Source of the DNA: an uncultured Mediterraneibacter sp.
GTDB taxonomy: Bacteria > Bacillota > Clostridia > Lachnospirales > Lachnospiraceae
Direction: 5' to 3'
Length of the DNA stretch: 64,000 nucleotides
NCBI GenBank assembly: GCA_944377745.1
Contig: CALWFV010000003.1
Location: forward strand, 87,291-151,290
In this document: piece after piece, positions 54,317-64,000 of the stretch
Layout of the letters: every line of letters starts with the position of its first letter
Position numbering within the stretch: position 1 is the first letter of the stretch
Program-made: the position numbers and the translations under genes
The notes under the pieces: model-generated
Told to the model about the DNA's origin: nothing
Database searches by the model: none
Seen by the model: only the letters and a program-made list of their open reading frames with translations

Positions 54317-54394
54317 AGTATATGGCGGACGCCATACAGCGAGAAGGAGCCGTCAGGCGGATTCGAGCTGCTGCCCGGCAGACGGACGGTACTT

Positions 54395-55193
54395 CTACAC
54401 TCCCAGTTCCCTTAGCAACTGTTCCTGATATTCCGGGTTTTCTGCTGCCTTAATAATATCATCCGTCCTTCCCAGTTCTGCCAGTTTCAGAACAAGCCTG
54501 CCAAATTCTTTGCGTCCCTTATCTTCTCCTGCAATTCTTCTGCAAATAATTCCTTTAATGCATCACACATATTTTTCGCCTCCTCAAACTGCTGCCGATT
54601 TGCTCGAATTATAATATCCATTACTGCTTGATACAGCGTATTATCTTTATGCTTACAATATTCTCTTACAAGGCGCTCCGCCTGTATCTCTCCTTCCAGA
54701 TGATCGGTCAGATTTCTCAACCAAAGATTCTCTTCTTCCGAAAGTCTGTTTAGTAAAAGAATTTGAATCGGTATGCTTCTTCCATTTTCTGAATCGAGAA
54801 TTTTCTTTTCTCTTTCAGATGACGAAAAAGTTTTTCCGGATACCTATGGCAGGCAAAAGTGATTGTTAAATCTTCAATGCCAATACTTTCTGAATTTCTT
54901 ACATCCGATTTGTAAAAACATGCATAGCCGTACACTCTGTAAAAATCGTCTACGCTCAAAGTATCCGTCGGACTTTTATACTCCATGATATTATGCCCGC
55001 GAAAAATCCTTCCTATATTTTTCCTGATTCTCCGACTTCCTTGTTTTTTAATGATCAGAAGATCAATCTGCATCCCTGCGCAAAATGCCGGATGCCATTG
55101 GAGAATCCTCTTCACCGACACTTTTTCCTCCATTATCTTCTTCGCAGCTTTCCGGGGCATCTCCCGCGTAACTTCCGTACGCTTTTTTCCCAT
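54395..55193 (-). pseudogene. Rpn-family recombination-promoting nuclease/putative transposase, two frame breaks
   Basis: The first frame (55193 to 54750) encodes MGKKRTEV, then MQIDLLIIKKQG and HNIMEYKSPTDTLSVDDFYRVYGYA, a PD-(D/E)XK pattern of Rpn-like proteins, and stops after MEEAYRFKFFY. The next part of the family (IQILLLNRLSEEENLWLRNL, then LYQAVMDIIIRANRQQ and CDALKELF) continues in another frame, and the C-terminus (KEFGRLVLKLAELGRTDDI, ending QEQLLRELGV) in a third. So there is one frame change near 54760, probably with a small deletion, and one near 54530. AAGGAGG still precedes the start. Confidence 0.8.
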
Positions 55194-55297
55194 ACGCCAA
55201 ACCTCCTTATGAACTTGTCTCAGGAGATTTGTCTTTACGGAATCTCCTGCTTAATAAGCGGTAATTAAATCACGAATTTTCCGAAAAGACAGATCCT

Positions 55298-55400
55298 GCA
55301 GTCTAATACCACGATGCAAGCATCGAGGTATTAGACCCTCGCGGCAGTCGCCAAATGGACATGCAAGCATGTCCGCTTGGCTCGTTGCTCGCGGGAATAA
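55298..55400. repeat. REP-like palindromic element with ATGCAAGCAT cores
   Basis: Two adjacent hairpins are visible: TCTAATACC with GGTATTAGA around GATGCAAGCATC, and CCAA-GGACATGC with GCATGTCC-TTGG around a two-base loop. The flanks CTCGCGG and CTCGCGGG are repeated on both sides. The same 10-bp core occurs in the loop of the 186-bp element at 7898-8083. From 55194 to 55613 (420 nt) no gene is seen; it holds this element and the hairpin at 55552-55590. Confidence 0.65.
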
Positions 55401-55551
55401 AGGATCCGCTATATGAATATAGAATCCGCATCTTTCGACACAAAATAAGAATAATAGAAAACTCTCTTATTGAACTTTTCAGTTTCAATAAATTTATGCT
55501 TTGTCTCATTTTAACACAGGGATTTCTCCCCTTCAATGAAAACATACGTTT

Positions 55552-55590
55552 AGGGAGGAGTATTCACACAATATGCAAATACTCCTCCCT
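55552..55590 (-). terminator. Hairpin after the phospho-beta-glucosidase gene
   Basis: A perfect 13-bp stem (arms AGGGAGGAGTATT and its complement, 13-nt loop) lies 24 nt beyond the GH1 stop codon. No U-run follows, so its role as a terminator is likely but not certain. Confidence 0.6.
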
Positions 55591-55613
55591 GTATAGCTGC
55601 ACAGCAAAATCGT

Positions 55614-57065
<1,452 letters not shown>

Positions 57066-57134
57066 TCAGACTGTTCTGATCTCTTCTGCGTGGCTCCCGC
57101 CTGTTCTGCGCAGCCTCACCCCGCATAAGGACAT

Positions 57135-59675
57135 CTATCTCAGATTTCTTCCACCTCGCACATGCAGCTTCACCGGTCCCTGGATCCCAAACGGTTCAAT
57201 CGCAAGGTAATGGCTCAGTGCATCTCTGACTTCTGTTCCCAATGTATTCGTCACTTCTATAGCGATGTCATTTGCCCCGGATCTCAGCAGTCCAGTAAGG
57301 TCAAACCGGTAGGGCTTACACAGCCTCACACCTGCAGAAATCCCGTTTACGAACACGTCCGCCGTCTCATACACTGTTCCCAGATCCAGAACCGCCTCAG
57401 CCGCTTCCACTGCGTCATTCTCCAGTTGGGTCTCAAAGCTCAGCGTTCCCGCCTTAGCATCCCAACCTTCAATCTGCTGTACGCAGCACAGACTGTCCAC
57501 AGGCGCCTCGCAGATCCATTCCGGATAAGAACGACTGTCCGCGAACCGGACTTTCCAGGTCTCGGGCAGCCGACAGAAATGCCATCCGTCCTGCCCTTCT
57601 CTAACAGGAAGAAATATCCGTTCTGCCGCGGAGTCTTTCTCCTGCTTCGAACCATATTCCAGCTCCTCTTGGCTGACAATGAACACTGCCGACTCATACG
57701 GCTCAAGATGAAGCATCATATGATGTTCCGCTCGTGTTAACGTATCCGAAAATCCATCGTAGCGGCTTACATATCCGTTAAAATGGCAAAGATCTGTTCC
57801 CGATTCTTCCGCTGTCTGCCTTCTGTCGTCCGCGTCAAGTCCCGGGATGGTGATCTCCGTGTGGACCGCCTGTCCGACGTTTTCATTAAAGAGCATATAA
57901 TACCTGCTGCCGTCCCGTTCATATTCTCCCAGGACAAGATCCGGCTGATCCTGCGCACACCGGATCCCCCTGTACTCAGAAAGCGCCTGCCCCAGCTCCT
58001 CAAGCGGGATCACACTGCCTTCAGTTCCCTCCGGCTTTCCGTCCGCGAAGAGCACGCGCGCACCCGCCTCCTGCAGCCGCCGGATCACATTCTTCAACCT
58101 TTCAGGCAGCCGTTCTGCACAGGGCACGACCAGAACCTCCATTGTCTGACCATTTATAGTATAACATCCTTCTCCGATCCTGGCACCCTCCAGATAGTCT
58201 AAACTCACAATATCGAAAGAAATCTGGTTCTCTGTCAGTATCCTCGCCGGTTTCTCTACCGGCATGCTCTCTCCCATCCACTCTGTCTCCGCCGGATAGT
58301 AAATCCCTACTTTCGCCGGATGTCTGCCCTCCCGGAACAGTCCCGCGATCCGGTTTACATAGCCGGAAAACACCGGGAAATACCGGGAAATACCGGAACT
58401 GCGGATTGTGCCCATGAGCGTAAAAATGTGGCTGGCAATCAAAATCCGGGAATTCTTTCGGATCAAAAGCATGTGGGACGATCCAGTTGACGCCGCGCAC
58501 CAGCAGATGATCCGCGATCCATTTCATGGTCTTCAGCCCCTCGTTCCATCCGTAGGCGCCGAATGCCTCACACATCACCCGCCCCTTCTTTTTCGGATCC
58601 AGATGTGCCGCGGAGGATCCCAGCTTCGCCAGAGCGTAGTGATAAAACTCCCCGTTGCTACCGCCGGTATTGAATGCATCATGATGATAGTTCATCCCCG
58701 GAACGACCTGCCCGCCGATGACGTCGATCCCGGCAAAATCCATATCCTGCTGCCCGCGGAAATAGTGACCTGTCCCATATCCCAGCCGGGCATGGGCGCC
58801 GTTGTCCTCAATGGTATGACCCAGATACCAGACACCGTGATCCCGGCACCAGTCTCCGATCACCTTTGTAAAATTCTCATTGTACAGCCTTGTGACCAGA
58901 TCCATATACTTCAGCCGGATCTGCGCCTCCTCGCCCTGCGCCTTCACCCACAGAAGAGGAAGGAAACGCTCATCGAACCCCAGTTCCTTTTCCAGCCTGT
59001 CTCTCCAGGGAAGAACCATATCGCTTCCGATCCTGCCCTCTGTTCCCTTGATGTTCCCGAACCGTGGCTCATCGGAGAAAAATCCCTGTATCGTCTGTCC
59101 GAACTCTTCCTTATAGTGCCTGTAATGCGGCTCATAGACCTCGTCGATCAGTACCTGCGTCGCTTCCCTGACCAGAGGGTTCAGATAATCCTTCGTAGCC
59201 TCTTCCCTTCGTTTCTCTGATCCTTTCGCTCTGCCAGATACACCCCAAGGATCTTTTCCGTCGGGTCAGGCTTGTCCCACGGTCTTCCCTTCAGCAGCGC
59301 AAAGTTGATCCTCGCCCCGTCGACCGGTCCCTGGATGTCAAATCTCCTCATATCCAGATACAATTTCAGATACTGAGGATAGCATTCTTTTATCTTTCCG
59401 TTCGCGTATCCTGTAGGAAAATGAGAATCATCCAGGATCCACAGTTTCATATCAAGTTCATGCGCCTTCCTGATGATCAGATCCATATCCGACCACCAGC
59501 CCTCTCCCACAAAGTCAGGATGAGGGCGCGCTTCGACGCAGACGCCCTTCATTCCGCTCTCCGCGATCTTTTCCATATATTCTTCCAGGACTGCATGATC
59601 CTCCCCATGCTGCCAGAAGAACGGGTACAGTATATTTGGAACCTTCTTCCCTGTTATTGTCTCAAATCCTCCCAT
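57135..59675 (-). pseudogene. Large glycoside hydrolase (GH2/GH106-like), two frameshifts
   Basis: Three frames together encode one protein of about 845 residues. The first part (59675 onward) has PFFWQHGEDHAVLEEYM and LWILDDSHFPTGYANG; the second has GFFSDEPRFGNIKG, HTIEDNGAHARLGYGTGHYF and NWIVPHAFDP; the third ends in a jelly-roll domain with ETADVFVNGISAGVRLCKPY. The pattern recalls rhamnosidase-like glycosidases of the GH106/GH2 kind. The first frameshift is near 59210, probably one base. The second, near 58390, is caused by a tandem duplication of the 10-mer CGGTATTTCC. GGAGG precedes the start. Confidence 0.8.
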
Positions 59676-59755
59676 AAACCGATTTCCTCCTTATACCGCT
59701 GCAGGGAGGCTGACCGCGCCTCCCTGAATAATAATGTTTTCCTTTTTCTGTCTGC

Positions 59756-61145
59756 TTATTTTGCCTTTTTCTTTCCTTCTTTGTCCGCGAAGAAAAACGC
59801 AAGCACAGCCGATACAACGAATGCCAGCACAGCACATGCAATAAAGCCGTAAAAACTGATGTCCAACCCTGCCGGATTGATCATGGATGGGATGCGGAAC
59901 AGTCCGTCGCCGCCCATCACGTACATGTTAATACCGAGAGCTCCGGTGATCGCACCCGCAATGCCGCCGCCAGCCCATGCACACATGAACAGCTTGAAGT
60001 TGGGCAGTGCGATGGAAGTAGATCGTAGGCTCCGTCACGCCACAGAGTGCAGACGCCATACTTCCGAATCCGATGCTGCGTTTCTCCGGGTCTTTCATCT
60101 TCAGAGCATATCCGAACGCAACGCCTGCCAGAGCCCATACCGTCAGCCCCAGGACAGCGTTTACCGGGTCCTGCCCCTGCGTCACAATATTGTTGATCAG
60201 GATCGGAACAAATGCCGCATGGAGCCCAAGCAGTACCACGAGCTGCCAGAATGCGCCGAGAAGGAGACCTCCCAGCAGCGGGCTTAAGTTAAAGATGCTG
60301 AATACTGCCGTTGACAGTACGGAAGATACCGTGTTCATGACCGGTCCGATCACAAGCCAGCTCAGCGGCACGGTGATCACAAGCACGAATACCGGAACCA
60401 GCATAAGTTGGACCATCGTCGGAATAAATTTCTTTGCCAGTTTCTCCAGCTTGCTTGCCACAAAGCCTGCCAGAACGATCGGCAGGAACGTGTTGGAATA
60501 CGTCGCGCTTGCCACCGGGATCCCCAGGAACGTAATCCCGCCTTCGGCCGCCACAGCGCTGACCAGGTTCGGATAGACAAACGCAGCTCCGATCGCCGCC
60601 GTTACATACGGATTGCAGTCAAATACTTTTCCACAGGTGAATCCTACAATGATCGGAAGGAAATAAAGTATCGAATCCGCCGCTGCATACAGCACAAGAT
60701 AAGTTCCGTCCGTGTTCGACAGGACTCCCGCCGTTGTCAGGATGACAAGAACACCCTTAATGATACCTCCGGCGATCATCGGTCCGATCATCGGCATGAT
60801 ACAACCGGATATAGTCTTGAAGAACCGGTTAAAAAGACTGTCCTTTTTCACGATCCTGTAATCGTCTTTATTAACTGCCCCCTCCTCGGAAAGACCGGCC
60901 TCTTTCTTCACATTCATTTATTTTACCACTACATGAGTCCCTATGATAACCTGGTACTGTCCGCCCTGGTTCATGACTCCTTTTACATCCTTTATCGCCG
61001 TAACCTTGTCCTTATCCGGAATCGTGTCGTCCTTAAGCACAAAGCGCAGTCTGGTCATACAGTTTGATACACTGATGATATTTTCTTTTCCCCCGACAGC
61101 TTCTACAACATCTCTGGCGAGCTGAGTATAATCTGCTTTTGCCAT
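59756..61145 (-). pseudogene. Beta-glucoside PTS EIIBC component, with nonsense codon and frameshift
   Basis: The EIIB part starts at 61145 (MAKADYTQLARDVVEAVGG, AGGAGG upstream) with the phosphocysteine motif SNCMTRLRF and ends at an in-frame TAA at 60918 after IGTHVVVK. The next codon in the same frame is ATG, and the family sequence resumes at once (EAGLSEEGAVNKDD), so TAA probably replaces a Tyr codon. EIIC follows (FKTISGCIMPMIGPMIAGGI, GVTEPTIY), then near 60015 the frame changes; IALPNFKLFMCAWAGGG and the last helices lie in another frame. No EIIA domain is fused. Confidence 0.8.
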
Positions 61146-61226
61146 CTTCTCTTCCTCCTGACTCATCTTTGTAAACATCTCGTCCTTTCGGACAGTTTTC
61201 AAAGCAGCGCTGCTCTTTATACTGTT

Positions 61227-61305
61227 ATTATAGCCTCGCCAGCCCGGTCGGAAAATAACAGAATCCTCAGAATCCATTGACCATTTCCACACAATCTGCT
61301 ATATT
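61227..61305. promoter_or_regulatory. Divergent promoters of the beta-glucoside cluster
   Basis: On the plus strand TTGACC (61277-61282) and TATATT (61300-61305) are 17 nt apart and serve the truncated regulator gene. On the minus strand TATAAT (61227-61232) faces the PTS gene with a weak -35. A palindrome AGCAGCGCTGCT (61202-61213) lies in the PTS leader. No BglG-type antiterminator site was recognised. Confidence 0.6.
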
Positions 61306-61357
61306 CAGGGCAGACGCTGAGGCAGGCTTTCCCGCCGCCTGCCGGAAAGGAGTACGC

Positions 61358-61846
61358 ATGAACCTTGATACGCTTGACCTTCTTCTGACAACGCTCTCTC
61401 CCAGCGAGCAGAAATACCGGTCCGGTCTGCCTTACCACAACTGGGATAATCTGGAAAAGGTTCTCCACAATGGACGGGAGGTCTATATGATGGAGATAAA
61501 CGATCCGAAAGGCCCCTCACTGGACAATGGAGGACTGCTCTCACAGTATGAGTCCGTTTCTCCCGTCAGCACTGCACGAATCTCCGTAAAGCGCAATTCC
61601 CGCTTTAATCCTGTACCGGAGCATGTACACTCTTATATCGAGATCAACTATGTATATTCCGGCGTATGTCCGCAAATTATCGACAGGACTCCGGTCACAC
61701 TGAAAAAGGACCAGGTTCTCCTCATTGACACGAACTGCCCTCATTCCATCCCTGCCCTCGGAGGAAACGACATCATGCTCAGCCTGATCGTGCAAAAAGA
61801 ATATTTTTCATTTGATTTTCTCCTCTCTTTGTTTCGAATCATCTGA
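61358..61846 (+). pseudogene. AraC-type regulator lacking its DNA-binding domain
   Basis: The 162-residue product is the N-terminal cupin half of an AraC-family regulator: VPEHVHSYIEINYVYSG, then LLIDTNCPHSIPALG and DIMLSLIVQKEYFSFDFL. It ends at LFRII before any helix-turn-helix, where family members continue for another 150 residues; none of that is found in the other frames downstream. AAGGAG precedes the ATG at 61358. It was probably the regulator of the divergent PTS and glycosidase genes. Confidence 0.75.
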
Positions 61847-62071
61847 TACATATTCCGAATCTCCCAAGGCCTTCAGAATATCCGGTAACAATCGCGATCC
61901 TGTATCGATAGTTACATTATATCTTTTTCCCTGAAAAACTCCATTTACAAATTTTCCGCAGCAATATGGAAATTTTCTTGAATAAAAGCAGACTTGCGTT
62001 TTCCTTGAATTCCCAGCCCCGCAGGTGTATACTTCTATTAAGTATTTATTAATTAAGGAGTTAACAAAAAG
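61847..62071. other. Gene-free stretch between truncated regulator and MarR gene
   Basis: No intact gene is seen. On the minus strand the part 61820-61960 reads as a plausible protein fragment (YNVTIDTGSRLLPDILKAL) without start or recognisable family; it may be a remnant or chance. A TATACT near 62027 could be the -10 of the MarR gene, and AAGGAG at 62057-62062 is its ribosome binding site. Confidence 0.4.
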
Positions 62072-62518
62072 ATGAGCGACGAACTGAGAGAACAGTTTTT
62101 TACATCGATCCTTCATTTCCGGAAACTGGAGTCTGCACTCTCCAGCGAATGCGAGATGCAGATGAACGAGATGGTCATCCTCCACAGCATTGCCGGGACA
62201 TGCTGCCGGGAATGTCCGTGCATGAACCTGGACGTCCCGATGATGCAGAAAAAACTGCACATCTCAAAGCCCGCCATCTCCTATATCCTGAACACACTGG
62301 AGAAGAAAAATTACATCACCAGGGAGATCGATCCGAAGGACCGGAGAAAAGTCTCCATCAGCGCCACCCCCGAGGGGAAGGCCGCCGCGGAGGAATCCAT
62401 GAAGCGGTACGATGAGCTCTGGTCCGAGATCCTCACTCAGTTCGGCGAGGAGAACATGAAAGAACTCATCCGCCTGATCCACGGGCTGGATGAACTTTAT
62501 GAAAATTTTGCGAAATAA
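62072..62518 (+). CDS. MarR-family transcriptional regulator
   Basis: The 148-residue protein has the winged helix of the MarR family: LHISKPAISYILNTLEKKNYITREID, followed by the wing DPKDRRKVSISATPEGKAAAEE. Residues 51-59 (GTCCRECPC) hold four cysteines close together, which is unusual and could bind a metal or sense oxidants; that is inference. It is a single gene with no obvious target next to it; the next gene is an unrelated ATPase 210 nt away. Confidence 0.85.
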   Translation: MSDELREQFFTSILHFRKLESALSSECEMQMNEMVILHSIAGTCCRECPCMNLDVPMMQKKLHISKPAISYILNTLEKKNYITREIDPKDRRKVSISATPEGKAAAEESMKRYDELWSEILTQFGEENMKELIRLIHGLDELYENFAK

Positions 62519-62671
62519 AAGAATGGGATTTTTTTATTAAGAAAGAAAAATTTGAGTTATCTAGGTTACAATAGTAAAAAATCTCTCCTATCCAATTATC
62601 TATGCCTTTTTGTTGAGTCGTAAAAAGTCGCAGTTAAAAGAAAGTTTTTTTCGGATTACAAGTAAAAACTT

Positions 62672-62700
62672 TTGATATTTCTGAAGTTTTTAGCTATACT
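62672..62700 (+). promoter_or_regulatory. Promoter of the second AAA/DUF4143 gene
   Basis: TTGATA (62672-62677) and TATACT (62695-62700) are exactly 17 nt apart and lie 28 nt before the start codon at 62729. Confidence 0.75.
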
Positions 62701-62728
62701 ATTAGTAAGGAACAAGGAGGCAAACGAT

Positions 62729-63940
62729 ATGATTATCCGCCCACAATATATGAATACACTGAAAACCTACCGTGATGTTCCGCTTGTTAAGATACTGGCG
62801 GGAATCCGGCGCTGCGGCAAATCCACGATTTTAGATATGCTGCGGGACGATCTGCTGAAAAGTGGGATTGTCACAGACCATATTATCAGTATGCGCTATA
62901 CGTCGGAAGATTTTGACGATGGAATGACCGACAAAGATATGTATCAGGGTATTAAAGAACAGATGACCGACGATGGGCGCTACTATCTGCTGCTGGACGA
63001 AGTGCAGGAAATCGACGGTTGGGAAAAAGCGATCAATAGCCTGCTGGAAAATGCCAATACCGATATTTATGTGACTGGTTCCAATTCTAAGCTGATGTCA
63101 AGCGAGATCTCAACCTATTTGACGGGACGGTATATCTCCATTCCTGTTTATACGCTATCTTTTGCTGAATATTTGGATTTCAAAAAATCGGATTCTCGAT
63201 CCCCAAAGGAACTGTTAAACGAATATCTGCGGTTGGGCGGTTTCCCGATTGTGGCGCTCGGCAACTTTAACGAACGCTCTGCCTATCAGATCGTGGAGGG
63301 AATTTATAATTCGGTTATTACCAACGATATTACAAAGCGTCACAATATTATGAACTTTGACTTGTTCAATCGTGTTGTAAAGTATATCGTGGAAAACGTG
63401 GGCAAGACCTTTTCAGCCAACGCTATTGCGAAGTTTCTCAAAAGCGAGGGGCGTTCCCTGTCCGTCGAAGCAGTTTATAACTATCTGAACTGGTTGGAAA
63501 AAGCGTTTGTGATCTATCGCTGTCAGCGATATGACTTGCAGGGAAAATCCGTGCTGAAAACGCAGGAAAAATTCTACTTGGCAGACGCTTCCTTAAAATA
63601 CTGTATCATGGGCTTTAATCCGAAGTCGATTGCCTCTATGTTGGAGAACATTGTATATTTTGAACTGCGGCGGCGAGGCTATGAGGTCTACATCGGGAAG
63701 AACAAAACGAAAGAGATTGATTTTGTGGCAGTGCAGCGCGACGAGCGTATCTATATTCAGGTGTGCCGCAGGCTGCCGGAGGAATCTGATCGTGAGGTTG
63801 CCAATCTCCTTGAAATCAAAGACCACTACCCCAAATATGTGGTAACGCTGGACGAACTTGCTGCAGGAAATATCAATGGGGTGAAAATCGTGCATTTGTC
63901 GGATTTTCTACTGAGTGGTGAATCAATGTCATTTACTTAA
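62729..63940 (+). CDS. AAA ATPase with DUF4143 C-terminus
   Basis: The 403-residue protein has Walker A GIRRCGKSTILDM, Walker B YYLLLDEVQEIDGWEK, sensor VTGSNSKLMSS, and the DUF4143 part with LRLGGFPIVAL and a nuclease-like core EIDFVAVQRDERIYIQV, where the usual Glu-x-Lys is replaced. AAGGAGG lies 8 nt before the ATG. It is of the same broad type as the gene at 41212-42564 but not a close copy. Function is unknown; codon choice differs somewhat from neighbouring genes. The last 60 nt of the window hold nothing recognisable. Confidence 0.87.
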   Translation: MIIRPQYMNTLKTYRDVPLVKILAGIRRCGKSTILDMLRDDLLKSGIVTDHIISMRYTSEDFDDGMTDKDMYQGIKEQMTDDGRYYLLLDEVQEIDGWEKAINSLLENANTDIYVTGSNSKLMSSEISTYLTGRYISIPVYTLSFAEYLDFKKSDSRSPKELLNEYLRLGGFPIVALGNFNERSAYQIVEGIYNSVITNDITKRHNIMNFDLFNRVVKYIVENVGKTFSANAIAKFLKSEGRSLSVEAVYNYLNWLEKAFVIYRCQRYDLQGKSVLKTQEKFYLADASLKYCIMGFNPKSIASMLENIVYFELRRRGYEVYIGKNKTKEIDFVAVQRDERIYIQVCRRLPEESDREVANLLEIKDHYPKYVVTLDELAAGNINGVKIVHLSDFLLSGESMSFT

Positions 63941-64000
63941 CTGCAAATGACAATACTATGGCTGTATGTTGTAGCTTTTTTGAGTAACTTAAAAAAATTC

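Noticed and set aside
61808-62260. Minus-strand open frame across the MarR start
   Set aside because: It runs antisense to MarR and has no start site; only a short part looks protein-like, so it is noted as a possible remnant, not a gene.

Overview
The window reads as a chromosome segment of an anaerobic, gut-type Clostridia bacterium, most likely a Lachnospiraceae member. The support is: strong AGGAGG-type ribosome binding sites, an atpBEFHAGDC operon without atpI, the LL-diaminopimelate aminotransferase lysine route, a membrane-bound Ech-type [NiFe] hydrogenase, iron-sulfur serine dehydratase in two subunits, and a decayed Rpn-type nuclease gene of a kind common in that family. The species cannot be fixed from the sequence. 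No rRNA, tRNA or CRISPR array was seen.

Layout. 1-3969: a sugar ABC importer (left-most permease cut by the window edge) divergent from an AraC-type regulator, with a 15-bp inverted repeat between them. 3966-11143: housekeeping and conserved hypothetical genes (tadA, a two-domain hypothetical, a dNTP triphosphohydrolase, a helix-turn-helix protein, an M15 carboxypeptidase, a phosphopantetheinyl transferase, a degenerate GGDEF-EAL protein) and two copies of a structured intergenic repeat. 11323-17937: the complete F-type ATP synthase operon with a clear sigma-A promoter and a terminator. 18260-22486: two membrane proteins with overlapping 3' ends, a YgjP-like metallopeptidase, Maf and an M20 amidohydrolase. 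22642-28440: a coenzyme B12-dependent glycerol/propanediol dehydratase operon (three subunits, both reactivase subunits, cobalamin adenosyltransferase). No microcompartment shell gene is in the window, although the medium subunit carries a targeting-like N-terminal helix. 28424-34249: an ABC importer operon ending in two PHP-family hydrolases. 34343-37230: serine dehydratase and dapL.

37374-42661 is an accessory islet, AT-richer than its surroundings. It holds a two-gene pair of P-loop ATPase plus DpnII/MboI-like PD-(D/E)XK nuclease, which is the best candidate here for an undescribed defence system. It also holds a membrane-anchored MutS-like ATPase and an AAA/DUF4143 ATPase preceded by 33-bp tandem repeats. 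42852-54240 is a hydrogenase island: echABCDEF on the minus strand, divergent from hypABFCDE on the plus strand. Together these make and install the NiFe(CN)2CO centre of an energy-conserving hydrogenase that couples ferredoxin oxidation to proton reduction and ion pumping, and so complements the ATP synthase.

54395-61846 is a region in decay: a frameshifted Rpn nuclease gene, REP-like palindromes, an intact GH1 phospho-beta-glucosidase, a glycoside hydrolase gene with two frameshifts, a PTS EIIBC gene with a nonsense codon and a frameshift, and a regulator lacking its DNA-binding domain. 62072-63940 holds a MarR regulator and a second AAA/DUF4143 ATPase.
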